DNA of 64,000 nucleotides from Nocardia cyriacigeorgica (GCF_010868145.1 NZ_JAAGUY010000011.1:1-64000), one strand, 5' to 3'; positions 52,303 through 61,653 are shown, counted from the first letter of the stretch. Made by a program: numbers and translations. The notes: generated from the sequence alone by a model not told the origin.

Positions 52303-53544
52303 TCAGCGTGGCGGCAAGCTCATGTCGCGGTTCATCGTGGGGAGTTCGATGCTGATCGGCATGCGCAGTTCGGACAGGTAGATCAGGGCGGCTTTGCGGA
52401 GGAATTCGTCGAGTAGCCAGTAGGGGTCCGCCGCCGGTGGGGCGGCGGTGAGGATGCCTTCGCGGACGGCGATGAAGGGGCCCCAGCTGAACTGGAGCAG
52501 CGGATCCCAGACCGGTTCTCTCGGGATGGCCAGGCCGTCGGCGATCTTGTCGCCGAGCAAGAAGCGGGTGAACGCGCCGAGGACTCCTCTGCTGAGGATG
52601 GTGAGGTCGATATTGGCGCCGAGGCCGAGGAGTCGGTCGGCGAGTTTGGCTCCTTCGGGTGTCGGCGCGAGGATGGGATCGAGGACCTGTGCCGCTTGGG
52701 AGTTGGCTTCGGGCCACGAGTTGGGGATGTATTCGTCGCGGACGCCGAGCATGTGCCCGGCCACCTGCCAGGAATGCAGGAATGCCTCCGACTCGTGGGC
52801 CGGGATCGGTACCTTCCAGGACGTCAGGTGTTTCATCACGGTGGTGGGCAGGCTGTGCCAGGTGACCATGATGTCGTTCTGGCTGATCGGAATGTCTTCC
52901 TGGGCGGAGTGCGCCCAGTGCGGGGACTGTGGCAGCAGGTGCCGTACCGCCGCATGGACGAGCCGGGTCTTGACGCAGGTGACGACCATTTCCCCATCGG
53001 GGGCGTAGGCGTTGTTGCTGCCGATGTCGTAGCCGAGCTTGGCGGTTTTGGAGATGCGGTCCTTGAGGTCGTGACCGCCCTTGGAGTAGTAGACCGCCCG
53101 CGCTTCCTTGGGAATGACGGTGCTCATCATGCCGCTGGCGAATCCGTACAGCACACCGAGGTACAGGCCGCGCTTCTTGTTGAACTCGACCGCGGTCCCC
53201 AGCTTGGCCGGGTCGGTCCACTGCGGCAGCTGACGGGCGTACTCCATGAAGTCCCGCAATTCCGCGGGTAAACCGTCGGGCAAGGGTTGACCGTTTCTCG
53301 TCCAGGTCCGCAGCAACTCGTTGACCCGGGGGACTTCACCCCGGTCGATGAGTCCGGCGACCAGGTCGTCGGCTTCGGGATCCCAGACGGTCATCGGGTC
53401 GGCGCCGGAACCGGATCCGGCGACCGAACCCTCGGGCGACCAGGACCAGGGTTCCGCTCGCGCGGGCGACACCATCGCGAAGGCGCCGAGGGCGCCCAGG
53501 ATTCCGCCGGTCTTCAACGCATTACGTCTGTTGAGTCCATCCAT
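52303..53544 (-). CDS. lcp: Latex clearing protein, secreted rubber oxygenase
   Basis: A 413-residue haem b dioxygenase (DUF2236/Lcp) that cleaves cis-1,4-polyisoprene outside the cell. A twin-arginine-type signal (LNRRNALKTGGILGALGAFAMVSPARA) ends near residue 30. WSWSPEGSVAGSGSGADPMTVWD and SKGGHDLKDRISKTAKLGYDIG are characteristic. R163, K166, T167 and the probable haem ligand H197 (VKTRLVHAAVRHLLPQS) correspond, from memory, to R164, K167, T168 and H198 of the Streptomyces K30 enzyme. ATG 53544 follows GGAG; ATG 53559 is an alternative. An acyl-CoA ligase gene upstream on the same strand could serve later steps. Confidence 0.9.
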   Translation of the reverse strand: MDGLNRRNALKTGGILGALGAFAMVSPARAEPWSWSPEGSVAGSGSGADPMTVWDPEADDLVAGLIDRGEVPRVNELLRTWTRNGQPLPDGLPAELRDFMEYARQLPQWTDPAKLGTAVEFNKKRGLYLGVLYGFASGMMSTVIPKEARAVYYSKGGHDLKDRISKTAKLGYDIGSNNAYAPDGEMVVTCVKTRLVHAAVRHLLPQSPHWAHSAQEDIPISQNDIMVTWHSLPTTVMKHLTSWKVPIPAHESEAFLHSWQVAGHMLGVRDEYIPNSWPEANSQAAQVLDPILAPTPEGAKLADRLLGLGANIDLTILSRGVLGAFTRFLLGDKIADGLAIPREPVWDPLLQFSWGPFIAVREGILTAAPPAADPYWLLDEFLRKAALIYLSELRMPISIELPTMNRDMSLPPR

Positions 53545-53873
53545 GACGTCACTCCTCATTGAGTACGAGCACTCCCGATGGTGCGGGCAGCTGCCTGATC
53601 CATCTCTTGCGGGAGGAATGACGAGTAACTTAACAAGTCGCGCGCGGCGCTGTCAGGGTTTTGCCGAAACTGGAAGATCTCGATCTGTGGCGCATGCTTT
53701 GGACTCGACCGCGCTGCAGTGAACACGTGATCTTGGTCGTCTCTGACCGCTTTGCCGCGCCGGCATCCGCTCGTCTGCGGCATGATCAGCAACGGAACTC
53801 CCGGCCGGTTGGCCATGCGTATGGCGGTAAATGGACAGTAACTTATGGTTCGAATGGGCCCGCCGGGACTCGC
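53545..53873. promoter_or_regulatory. Upstream region of lcp
   Basis: A 329-base gap without a plausible gene. The 9-mer AGTAACTTA occurs twice as a direct repeat (53624-53632 and 53837-53845), which may mark regulator half-sites or chance. No convincing palindrome. Confidence 0.35.
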
Positions 53874-55547
53874 TCAGTTCGTCGGCCCGGAATCCGACGA
53901 TGAACCCGGCGACTCCACCGCCAACTGCCGACGCAGCAGCTTTCCGGTGGCGTTGCGGGGCAGTTCGGCGATCACGCTGACGTCGCGGGGTACCTTGTGC
54001 CGGGCCAGCTTCGCCTTGACGTAGTCCTTGATCTCCTGCGGGTCCACCACGGCGTGTGCGGCCGGGACGACGAACGCGTGCAGGCGTTTTCCGAAGTCGT
54101 GGTCATCGACTCCGATGACCGCCGCCTCGACGATGTCGGGTCGATCGGTCAGCAGGTTCTCCACCTCCAGCGGATAGACGTTCTCGCCGCCGGAGACGAT
54201 CATGTCGTCGTCGCGGCCGTCGATGAACAGACGTCCGTCGGCGTCGAAATGCCCGACATCACCACTGGAGAGCAGCCCATCGACGATTTCCTTGTTCCTC
54301 CCGTCGGTATAGCCGGTGAAGCTGAGTCCGCTGGAGACGAAGATCGTGCCGATCTCGCCGGCAGTGGTGATCCTGGTACGGGTGTCGTCGTAGATCGCGA
54401 CCCGGCATCCCACCGGCGGGCGGCCGACCGTTCCAGGTGCGATCCGCATGTCGAGCGGGGTGGCGACCGCGGCGACGGCGACTTCGGTCGAGGCGTAGAG
54501 GTTGTAGAGCACATCGCCGAACGCCTCGGCCGTACGCCGGCTCAGATCGGGCGACACCGACGATCCGGCGGCGAAGACCACCCGCAGCGACGATGTGTCG
54601 TGCCGGGCCAGCACCTCGGGGCCGAGATCGACGATTCGTTGCAGCATGGTGGGCACGAGCACCAGGGTGGCCGCGCGGTGAGTGGCCACCGCGGCGACTG
54701 TCCGTTCGGGATCGAACTTGCGTTGCTGGAAGACGATCGTATTGCCGAGCGCCCATCCGAGGGTGAACTGCGATAGTCCCGTGCCGTGGAAGATCGGGGC
54801 GGCCATGATCATCGTGTTCCCCCGTGGCAGCGGGATCCGGTCGAGGAATTGCGCCGACTGGAGTGGTGAGACCTTGTCGCGCGGAGCGCCTTTCGGGGTG
54901 CCGGTGGTGCCGCTGGTCAGGATGACCATCCCGCCCGGTTGTTTCGGTGCGGGCGGCGGCGCGGTCGAATGGCCTGCGACCAATCCATCGATGGTCGGCG
55001 TGGCGGGGTGGGCGTCTTCCGAGTCGACCCAAGACAGGAACCGCGCGACCTCGTCGGGAATCGCGGTGAGCGTGCCGAGAAATTCCTCGTCGTGCACGAT
55101 GGCGCTGATGTGTTCCCGCCGCGCCACATCGGCGAGCTGTGGTGCGGCGAAGCCGGTGTTCAACAGCACGATTCGAGCGCCGAGTTTGCCCGCGGCGAGC
55201 ATGGTCAGCACTATGCCACGGTGATCGCGGCACAGGGCGGCGACGACATCACCCGGGCCGATACCGGTGGCGCCGAGGCCATGGGCGAAGGCGTTCGATT
55301 GTGCGTCGAGCTCGTCGAAGGTGAGCGGGCCTCGCTCGTCGACGATCGCCACAGTCGTGCCGTCCCGGCGGACGCCATGGGCGAGGGTCGTAACGAACGG
55401 CCCGTACACCTTCGCATCGCGCATGGTTCGGACGATCTCCCCGGGATGCCGGGGATCGATCATGCCGCGCTTGGTCAGAACGGCGAGTGCGGACAGCGCG
55501 TCGGTGGCCGTGCGCAGTGCGGTCCGAGGCGTACCTGGTTTCGCCAT
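53874..55547 (-). CDS. Fatty-acyl-CoA/AMP-ligase (FadD-type)
   Basis: A 557-residue ANL-superfamily enzyme. The P-loop-like motif VILTSGTTGTPKGAPRD, YNLYASTEVA, LLSSGDVGHFDADGRLFIDGRDDDMIVSGGENVYPLEVENLL and the C-terminal Lys in PRNATGKLLRR are all present. It activates a carboxylic acid to the acyl-adenylate and then the CoA thioester. The N-terminal segment resembles mycobacterial FadD12-like ligases. It is divergent from a mycofactocin-type SDR and upstream of lcp, so isoprenoid-acid activation is a plausible but unproven role. Confidence 0.9.
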   Translation of the reverse strand: MAKPGTPRTALRTATDALSALAVLTKRGMIDPRHPGEIVRTMRDAKVYGPFVTTLAHGVRRDGTTVAIVDERGPLTFDELDAQSNAFAHGLGATGIGPGDVVAALCRDHRGIVLTMLAAGKLGARIVLLNTGFAAPQLADVARREHISAIVHDEEFLGTLTAIPDEVARFLSWVDSEDAHPATPTIDGLVAGHSTAPPPAPKQPGGMVILTSGTTGTPKGAPRDKVSPLQSAQFLDRIPLPRGNTMIMAAPIFHGTGLSQFTLGWALGNTIVFQQRKFDPERTVAAVATHRAATLVLVPTMLQRIVDLGPEVLARHDTSSLRVVFAAGSSVSPDLSRRTAEAFGDVLYNLYASTEVAVAAVATPLDMRIAPGTVGRPPVGCRVAIYDDTRTRITTAGEIGTIFVSSGLSFTGYTDGRNKEIVDGLLSSGDVGHFDADGRLFIDGRDDDMIVSGGENVYPLEVENLLTDRPDIVEAAVIGVDDHDFGKRLHAFVVPAAHAVVDPQEIKDYVKAKLARHKVPRDVSVIAELPRNATGKLLRRQLAVESPGSSSDSGPTN

Positions 55548-55858
55548 CAGTCTGCTCCCTTGGAATGTGTATGGAGATTCTTCACTTGTCTTGTGGCCAA
55601 ACTGGGTTGTTTCGCCGCTATGTTAATGGCAATTCATGAGAAGTGTCAGGGTTGTCGCAATGTCCGGCGCGGGCGCGGGATGCTGTGGAGACCTGTATTG
55701 ACACCACCTCGGCGACGAGCCGGCGATGACGAACAGGTCAGCTCGGTTCCGGGCCGCCAACCGGTCATCGGATCGTGAGCGAGGCGGATTCCCTGTCGAC
55801 ACCAGTCGTGTCACGATGGCCTGGCCGGGAATTCGCAGCCGAGCTGATTGGGGTCGAC
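55548..55858. other. Intergenic region between divergent fadD and SDR genes
   Basis: About 310 bases without a recognised gene; the in-frame extension before ATG 55859 is not SDR-like. Probably holds the two divergent promoters. No strong inverted repeat seen. Confidence 0.4.
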
Positions 55859-56680
55859 ATGGGCAAGCTCGATGGCAAGGTCGCGATCGTCACGGGCGGG
55901 GCGCGTGGGCAGGGGCGCGCGCATGCGGTGGCTTTGGCCAGCGAGGGGGCCGACGTCGTGATCTGCGATGTCGCCGAGCAGATCGGCACCGTGCGCTATC
56001 CGCTGGCCACGACTCAGGATCTGGCCGACACCGCCGAACTCGTGGATGAGGCCGGGCGCCGGTGTCTGGCGGTGCAGGCCGACGTGCGGAGCCAGGAGCA
56101 GATGAACGCGGTCGTCGAACAAGCCCGTTCGGAGTTCGGTCGCATCGATATTCTCATCGCCAACGCGGGTATCGCATCGAATGCGCCCATCGCCGAGATG
56201 GACGAGCAGACGTGGCGCGACATGATCGAGGTGAACCTCACCGGCGTTTTTCACAGCTTCCGTGCCGTCGTGCCGCACATGATCGAACAACGCAGTGGCC
56301 GCATCGTGGCGACGTCGTCGATCGCGGCCCGGATGGGGACCGCCAAAGGCGGGCATTACGCCGCGGCGAAATGGGGTGTGCTCGGGTTGGTGAAGTCGCT
56401 GTCGTTGGAGGTCGCCCAGTTCGGCATCACGGTCAACGCGGTGCTGCCCGCGGGCGTGCAGACCGACATGATCATGAATCCAGCCACCTATCAGCTGCTG
56501 CTGCCCGATATCGACAACCCGACCGAGGTTGACGCGATGGCGATGTTCGAAGCCGGTGGCGGACTCATCCAGCCCGAGGACGTCGCCGAGGTCATCCTGA
56601 TGCTGGTCGCCGACTCCGGACGCCATTTCAACGGGGAGGCGATCACCATCTCCGATGGCCTCAGCGCCAATACGACCTGA
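55859..56680 (+). CDS. Mycofactocin-type SDR oxidoreductase
   Basis: A 273-residue SDR: KLDGKVAIVTGGARGQGRAHAVALASEGADVVICDVAEQIGTVRYPLATTQDLADTAELVDEAGRRCLAVQADVRS has the GQGR motif and the mid-domain insert of mycofactocin-associated SDRs. IANAGI, VATSSIAARMG and YAAAK complete the active site. Such enzymes need mycofactocin, rather than free NAD+, to re-oxidise the bound cofactor. ATG 55859 chosen by homology to the LDGKVA start. Divergent from fadD; alcohol or terpenoid oxidation likely. Confidence 0.85.
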   Translation: MGKLDGKVAIVTGGARGQGRAHAVALASEGADVVICDVAEQIGTVRYPLATTQDLADTAELVDEAGRRCLAVQADVRSQEQMNAVVEQARSEFGRIDILIANAGIASNAPIAEMDEQTWRDMIEVNLTGVFHSFRAVVPHMIEQRSGRIVATSSIAARMGTAKGGHYAAAKWGVLGLVKSLSLEVAQFGITVNAVLPAGVQTDMIMNPATYQLLLPDIDNPTEVDAMAMFEAGGGLIQPEDVAEVILMLVADSGRHFNGEAITISDGLSANTT

Positions 56681-56769
56681 ATCGAGCCGACTGCTGGTCT
56701 GCTGCAAAGAAGTCCAGATTCCACGTACTGGATATGGATAGTAGATCCAGTTAGGGCAATGCTGGGCGA

Positions 56770-57399
56770 ATGGTTCGTCGGCTGGTCGCGTTGTACGCGG
56801 GGTTGTGGTTGTACGGGTTCTCCATGGCCGTCATGGTGCGAGCAGGACTCGGATTGGATCCCTGGGATGTCTTCCATCAGGGCGTGACCGAGCATGTGTC
56901 GCTGAGTTTCGGTGTGGTGACGGCGGTGACGGGCCTGGTGGTGTTGCTGGCGTGGATTCCGTTGCGGCAACGGCCGGGTCTGGGCACGGTGAGCAATGTC
57001 GTGGTCATCGCGGTGTCGGTGGATGTGGGGCTGTGGATGCTGCCGTCGTGGGAATCGCTGCCCGTGCGGGTCGGGGCGATGGGCGCGGCGGTCGTGCTCA
57101 ACGCTGTGGCAACGGTCCTCTATATCGGTGCGGGGATGGGGCCAGGGCCGCGAGATGGTCTGATGACCGGACTGGTTCGGCGCACCGGATTGTCGGTCCG
57201 GTTGGTGCGGACGGCGATCGAGGTGACCGTACTGTCCACTGGATGGCTGCTCGGCGGCTCGGTCGGTATCGGCACCCTGGTGTACGCGTTCGGGATCGGG
57301 CCGCTGATCCAGGTGCTGATACCGGTCGTGGATCGCTGGTTGCCCGGGTTCGGTGAGGGGCGTGCCGAGGAACCGGCACCGGTGGCATCGACCGCGTAA
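56770..57399 (+). CDS. YczE/YitT-type membrane protein
   Basis: A 209-residue protein with five helices: RLVALYAGLWLYGFSMAVMVRAGLGLDPWDVFHQGV, FGVVTAVTGLVVLLAWIPL, VSNVVVIAVSVDVGLWML, VRVGAMGAAVVLNAVATVLYIGAGMGPGPRDGLMTGL, VEVT-type helix and VGIGTLVYAFGIGPLIQVLIPVV. The LGLDPWDVFHQGV and GAGMGPGPRDGLM motifs, repeated in both halves, are diagnostic of YczE/YyaS proteins. Function unknown. Confidence 0.85.
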   Translation: MVRRLVALYAGLWLYGFSMAVMVRAGLGLDPWDVFHQGVTEHVSLSFGVVTAVTGLVVLLAWIPLRQRPGLGTVSNVVVIAVSVDVGLWMLPSWESLPVRVGAMGAAVVLNAVATVLYIGAGMGPGPRDGLMTGLVRRTGLSVRLVRTAIEVTVLSTGWLLGGSVGIGTLVYAFGIGPLIQVLIPVVDRWLPGFGEGRAEEPAPVASTA

Positions 57400-57474
57400 T
57401 GGGTTGTGCGTACACGAGGTTGGCCGACGGCCTACGATGTGCCCACGGGAGATCTCCGTGGATGGGAGAGCGTG

Positions 57475-58305
57475 ATGAACGACATTGCGGGCGTGGTGGA
57501 TCCGAACACGCCGAGTATCGCGCGGGTATACGACTACCTGCTCGGAGGTAAGGACAACTACCCGGTCGATCAGGAGATCGGCGACCACTTCAAGATCAAC
57601 CTGCCCGGTTCGGTGGCCATCGCCTTCGGCAACCGTCAGGCATTGGTGCGTGGGGTCCGTGATATCGCCCGCAGCGGCGTCGAGCAATTCATCGACCTCG
57701 GCAGTGGGCTCCCGACTGCCGACAACGTGCATCAGATCGCGGCCCGCTACACCGACAGCGCGAAAGTGGTCTACGTAGACAACGACCCGATCGTCCTCGC
57801 GCACGGTCGCGCACTGCTGGCCACCGACAAGAACACCACCGTGGTGCAGGCGGATGTGCGTGAGCCGGAGCGAATTCGCGACAACGACGAAGTGGCGCGG
57901 CTTATCGATTTCGATGAGCCGGTCGCAATCGTCTTCAGCGCGATCCTGCACCACCTCAACGACGACGAGGACCCGATCGGGGTGGTGTCCTACTGGCGCG
58001 ACCAGATCCCTTCCGGCAGCCAGGTTTTCATCTCGCATTTCCGCTCCGGCGGCAATGCGGAGACCGAGGCAGCCGAGCAGAAGCTGCAGTCGACATTCGG
58101 CCGTGGCCGCTGGCGCACCGACGACGAGATCCGTGCCCTGTTCGCCGGTCTCGAGATCCTCGAGCCAGGAATCGTCCCCGCGGTCACCTGGCGCCCTGAC
58201 GCACCGGGGGCGTCGGATACCTCGATCAGCACCATCGGCACACCGGAAAGAGAACTGACGGTATGGGATCAGCTGATCTCGGCCGGCCTGGCCCGCAAGC
58301 CCTGA
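57475..58305 (+). CDS. SAM-dependent methyltransferase, DUF574/PF04672 type
   Basis: A 276-residue protein: NTPSIARVYDYLLGGKDNYPVDQEIGD at the N-terminus is the diagnostic actinobacterial signature, followed by a SAM-binding loop (QFIDLGSGLPTADNVHQIA), VVYVDNDPIVLAHGRALL and VFSAILHHLNDDEDP. Members are abundant in Nocardia, Streptomyces and relatives; substrates are mostly unknown. ATG 57475 chosen; upstream in-frame sequence is not conserved-looking. Confidence 0.9.
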   Translation: MNDIAGVVDPNTPSIARVYDYLLGGKDNYPVDQEIGDHFKINLPGSVAIAFGNRQALVRGVRDIARSGVEQFIDLGSGLPTADNVHQIAARYTDSAKVVYVDNDPIVLAHGRALLATDKNTTVVQADVREPERIRDNDEVARLIDFDEPVAIVFSAILHHLNDDEDPIGVVSYWRDQIPSGSQVFISHFRSGGNAETEAAEQKLQSTFGRGRWRTDDEIRALFAGLEILEPGIVPAVTWRPDAPGASDTSISTIGTPERELTVWDQLISAGLARKP

Positions 58306-58381
58306 GTCTTTCGGCACTTCTCGAGGCGGCGCGCCGACTCGGCACTTGTCCGGGCGGCGTGTCTGTGCTGATCATGATCAC

Positions 58382-58888
58382 GTGTTGATTTCTGATGGTG
58401 TGATCGGGCTACGGCAGATCACCGTGGCCGATGCGCAGACGCATTCGGCGGGGGAGGACGCGGAGTCGGCCCGATGGCGTGACAGTGGGACAGGCTCGAT
58501 CCAGACCGTGACGACGCACTTCCAGCGTTGTGTCGCCGAATGGGAGGCAGACGGCCCGAGTAAGACCTTCGCGGTGGTGACCACCGAGGACGGCGTCCTG
58601 GTGGGGACGCTGGACATCCAGATCGCTCAGGACTATCTGGCCGTCGGCCAGGCGAACGTGGCCTACGGGATCTATCCGCAGTTCCGCCGCCGCGGTCTCG
58701 CGGCCCGCGCGGTGGTGCTGGCCTGCCGTTATATCGCCGCACACGATCTCGCCGACGAGGCGGTGCTGCGCATCGACCCCGCGAACAAGGCCTCGGTGGC
58801 GGTAGCGCACCGAGTCGGTTTCGCCTATCACCACAGCACCAACGATCCGGATGAGGGCACGCTCGACTGGTTCATCCAGGCGGTATGA
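58382..58888 (+). CDS. GNAT family N-acetyltransferase
   Basis: About 168 residues: IGLRQITVADAQTHSAGEDAES, TTEDGVLVGTLDIQIAQ, ANVAYGIYPQFRRRGLAARAVVLACRYIA (acetyl-CoA loop R-R-x-G-L-A), DPANKASVAVAHRVGFAYHHSTN. It resembles acetyltransferases of small molecules or proteins (RimJ/L-like). GTG 58382 is used since it opens the conserved part; TTG 58346 would extend it. Confidence 0.8.
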   Translation: MLISDGVIGLRQITVADAQTHSAGEDAESARWRDSGTGSIQTVTTHFQRCVAEWEADGPSKTFAVVTTEDGVLVGTLDIQIAQDYLAVGQANVAYGIYPQFRRRGLAARAVVLACRYIAAHDLADEAVLRIDPANKASVAVAHRVGFAYHHSTNDPDEGTLDWFIQAV

Positions 58889-58969
58889 GTCGGTCACGGC
58901 GGTGATCAGCGGCGCAGTGCCTTGCGTGCCAGCGGCCCATAGTCCGAAGTGGCCGCAGCACGAAGGGCG

Positions 58970-59569
58970 TCAGTGGGTGCCGAGGGGGAGCAGGGTGCGG
59001 ATGGTGTCGGCCCAGTGGCGGATCGTGTGTATTTCGGTCTGGGTGGAGGTTCGCAGGGGGTGCGCGACGACGATCCCGCGCAGTATGGCGATGGTGAGGT
59101 CGCGGATAGCGGGGTAGCGCGGGTGGGCCGTGATCTCCTGACCGAACAAGGTGTCGATGACGCGGTAGAGGTCGCGTCCGGCGCGGCGTTCGGAATCTCG
59201 TAGGACCGTCGCCAGGTCCGGGTCGGTGCGTGCGGCGGCCCAGAGCTCTTGTTCGGCTCGAGCCGGGGGGCGCGTCATCGTATCGAGGAGTGCGGTCAGG
59301 GTGCGGTCGACCGCGTCTGCCGAGTCGCCGATCGACTCGGCCGCTGCTCGCGCCGCGACTTCGTTGAGCTGAACCAGGTGCTCCACCAGGGCTGCGGTGA
59401 GGGCGTGGATGGTGGGGAAGTGGTGCAGCAGGGCACCGCGGCTCAGCCCGGCCGCCTCCTGTACCGCGAGGGTCGACAACCCGGCGTAACCCCGCTCGAC
59501 CAGCAGTTGTGTCGCGGTATCCAGGATCCGGGCACGGGTGGCCGTGCGCTGTTGCTCGCGTGTGGGCAT
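58970..59569 (-). CDS. TetR-family regulator
   Basis: A 199-residue protein: REQQRTATRARILDTATQLLVERGYAGLSTLAVQEAAGLSRGALLHHFPTIHALTAALVEHLV is a typical TetR HTH (LSRGALLHHF). It is divergent from a crotonase/hydrolase pair across 152 nt, with an inverted repeat 35-58 nt upstream of its ATG. Probably controls those genes. Confidence 0.9.
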   Translation of the reverse strand: MPTREQQRTATRARILDTATQLLVERGYAGLSTLAVQEAAGLSRGALLHHFPTIHALTAALVEHLVQLNEVAARAAAESIGDSADAVDRTLTALLDTMTRPPARAEQELWAAARTDPDLATVLRDSERRAGRDLYRVIDTLFGQEITAHPRYPAIRDLTIAILRGIVVAHPLRTSTQTEIHTIRHWADTIRTLLPLGTH

Positions 59570-59604
59570 CGCGATATCCCCTCGATGATCGGCGATGACA
59601 GAGT

Positions 59605-59628
59605 TTCACAGTCACTATTGACTGTCAA
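59605..59628. promoter_or_regulatory. Probable TetR operator
   Basis: Inverted repeat TTCACAGTCA-CTAT-TGACTGTCAA, one mismatch between arms, between the divergent tetR (59569) and crotonase (59722) starts. Confidence 0.6.
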
Positions 59629-59721
59629 CGGTGCGATGGGACAGGCTGCTCGGTAGCGGCAGAGCGGTCAGCGGTGTGCGCATCCGGCTACCGGTGACGC
59701 CACCTTCATGAAAGGAAACCA

Positions 59722-60741
59722 GTGTCCGACAAGCAATCACATTCGGGAACCCGGCCTGCGGCGTGGTACGAGAACTGGACCGAAGGGCCGGAATCGCCCT
59801 GGCGGGATCGGCCGGAGCTCGCCGACGAGCACGAATACGCGACCCTGACCTACGTGCGTGACGGACGCATCGCGCGGCTCACGTTCAACCGGCCGGACAA
59901 GGGCAACACAATCACGCCGGACACGCCACGTGACCTGGCGCATGCGGTCGAGCGCGCCGACCTCGACCCGCGCGTACATGTCATTCTCGTGTCCGGGCGC
60001 GGCAAGGGCTTCTGCGGCGGATACGACCTCGATATGTTCGCCGAACAGGGCTTCGCCACCGCAGGCGGCGCCGACGAGGTCACCGGCACGGTCGTAGACC
60101 CCGTTGTCAACGCCATCAACCACAACCCGTGGGGCACCTGGGATCCGATGATCGACTACGCGATGATGAGCCGATTCAACAAGGGTTTCGCCAGCCTCAT
60201 GCAGGCGAACAAGCCGACCGTAGCGAAGCTGCACGGCTTCGCCATCGCAGGCGGCACCGACATCGCGTTGTACGCCGACCAGATCATCTGCGCCGACGAC
60301 ACCAAGATCGGCTACCCGCCCACCCGGACCTGGGGGATTCCGGCCGGTGGCATGTGGGCGCATCGGCTCGGCGACCAGCGCGCGAAACGGCTGCTCTTCA
60401 CCGGTGACTGTCTCAGCGGCAAACAGGCCGAGGAGTGGGGGCTGGCCGTCGAATCCTGCCCTGCCGACGAGCTGGACGAACGCACCGAAGAGCTGGTCGA
60501 GCGGATCGCGCGGATGCCGGTCAATCAATTGATGATGGCCAAGCTCGCCCTGAACTCGGCGCTGAACGCGCAGGGGGTGACCAACTCCGGCATGATCAGC
60601 ACCGTTTTCGACGGTATCTCCCGCCACACCCGCGAGGGCTACGCATTCCAGCTGCGGTCCGCCACCGTCGGTTTCCGTGAGGCCGTCCGTGAGCGTGACG
60701 AGCCATACGGCGACCACAAGCGCGCCCAGTTCGAGCGCTGA
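59722..60741 (+). CDS. Crotonase/enoyl-CoA hydratase family protein
   Basis: A 339-residue crotonase, longer than the usual 260. LTFNRPDKGNTITPDTPRDLAHAVERADLDPRVHVILVSGRGKGFCGGYDL and ANKPTVAKLHGFAIAGGTDIALYADQIICADDTKIGYPPTRTWGIPAGG contain the two oxyanion-hole glycine loops. Extra N-terminal residues (WYENWTEGPESPWRDRPELADEHEYATL) and an insert (VVDPVVNAINHNPWGTWDPMIDYAMM) are typical of a mycobacterial EchA subgroup. GTG start with AAAGGAAA upstream. Acts on an acyl-CoA; exact reaction unknown. A TetR operator lies upstream. Confidence 0.85.
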   Translation: MSDKQSHSGTRPAAWYENWTEGPESPWRDRPELADEHEYATLTYVRDGRIARLTFNRPDKGNTITPDTPRDLAHAVERADLDPRVHVILVSGRGKGFCGGYDLDMFAEQGFATAGGADEVTGTVVDPVVNAINHNPWGTWDPMIDYAMMSRFNKGFASLMQANKPTVAKLHGFAIAGGTDIALYADQIICADDTKIGYPPTRTWGIPAGGMWAHRLGDQRAKRLLFTGDCLSGKQAEEWGLAVESCPADELDERTEELVERIARMPVNQLMMAKLALNSALNAQGVTNSGMISTVFDGISRHTREGYAFQLRSATVGFREAVRERDEPYGDHKRAQFER

Positions 60742-60783
60742 ACGGTGCGATGAGTTTCCGGTGCGGCGGTCGTCACTACTTAC

Positions 60784-61653
60784 ATGGAGACACGTTTGCT
60801 CGAGACCCCTGAGGCCGATATCGCCTACGACGTGTACGGGCCACTGCCCACCGCCGATGGGCGCCCGCCGCTGCTCATGATCGGCCAGCCCATGGATGCC
60901 AGCGGGTTCGTCGCGCTGGCGTCGCATTTCCCCGACCGCACGGTTGTCGCCTACGACCCGAGGGGTCTGGGCCGTAGCACCCGCAACGACGGCCGGGTCG
61001 ACAATTCGCCGCTCGTGCAGGCCGCAGATGTGCACGCGCTGATCGAGGCGCTCGGTGCGGGTCCGGTCGAACTCTTCGGCAGCAGCGGAGGCGCGATCAC
61101 GGCGCTCGCGTTGGTGGTGACGCATCCGCAGGATGTGTCCACGCTGGTCGCCCATGAGCCGCCGTTGATCACCGTGTTGCCCGACGCCGAGGCGGCCGGT
61201 CGGGCCCAGGCCTGGACGCGCGATGCTTATGTGGCCAAGGGATTCGGCGCCGGAATGGCGCAGTTCATCGCGATGACGTCGTGGCGGGGTGAGTTCACCG
61301 AGGAGTATTTCGCCCAGCCTGCGGCCGACCCGGCTCAATTCGGTCTTCCCGCCGAGGACGACGGCTCCCGCGACGACCCGTTGCTGTCGGACCATTCCTG
61401 GGCGGTCACCGCCTACCGCCCCGATGTCGGCTCCCTCGCGGCGGCGCCGACTCGCATCGTGATCGCCGTCGGCGAGGAATCGCTTGGCGTCATGACCGGA
61501 CGCACCGCCGTCGCCGTGGCCGAACTGCTGGGTCAGCAGGCGACGGTATTCCCGAGTCATCACGGCGGGTTCATGGGCGGCGAGTACGGGTACGCCGGGC
61601 GGCCAGAGGCATTCGCGCACAAGCTGCGGGAAGTGCTCGAGGATAGGCGCTGA
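60784..61653 (+). CDS. Alpha/beta hydrolase
   Basis: A 289-residue hydrolase: PPLLMIGQPMDASGFVALASHFPDRTVVAYDPRGLGRS, nucleophile elbow FGSSGGAITAL, and C-terminal His region FPSHHGGFMG. Oxyanion-type loops and a short cap (residues about 130-190) follow the standard fold. It lies 42 nt after the crotonase on the same strand and is probably co-transcribed. Substrate unknown; ester or lactone hydrolysis likely. Confidence 0.85.
   Translation: METRLLETPEADIAYDVYGPLPTADGRPPLLMIGQPMDASGFVALASHFPDRTVVAYDPRGLGRSTRNDGRVDNSPLVQAADVHALIEALGAGPVELFGSSGGAITALALVVTHPQDVSTLVAHEPPLITVLPDAEAAGRAQAWTRDAYVAKGFGAGMAQFIAMTSWRGEFTEEYFAQPAADPAQFGLPAEDDGSRDDPLLSDHSWAVTAYRPDVGSLAAAPTRIVIAVGEESLGVMTGRTAVAVAELLGQQATVFPSHHGGFMGGEYGYAGRPEAFAHKLREVLEDRR

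Noticed and set aside
55638..55662. Another TGTCAGG element as an ECF41 promoter
   Set aside because: A TGTC box follows at only about 10 nt, not 16, so the spacing does not fit the twin promoters.
56491..58317. 608-codon minus-strand open frame
   Set aside because: It lies antisense to the YczE and methyltransferase genes and has no recognisable domain; high GC keeps the frame open.
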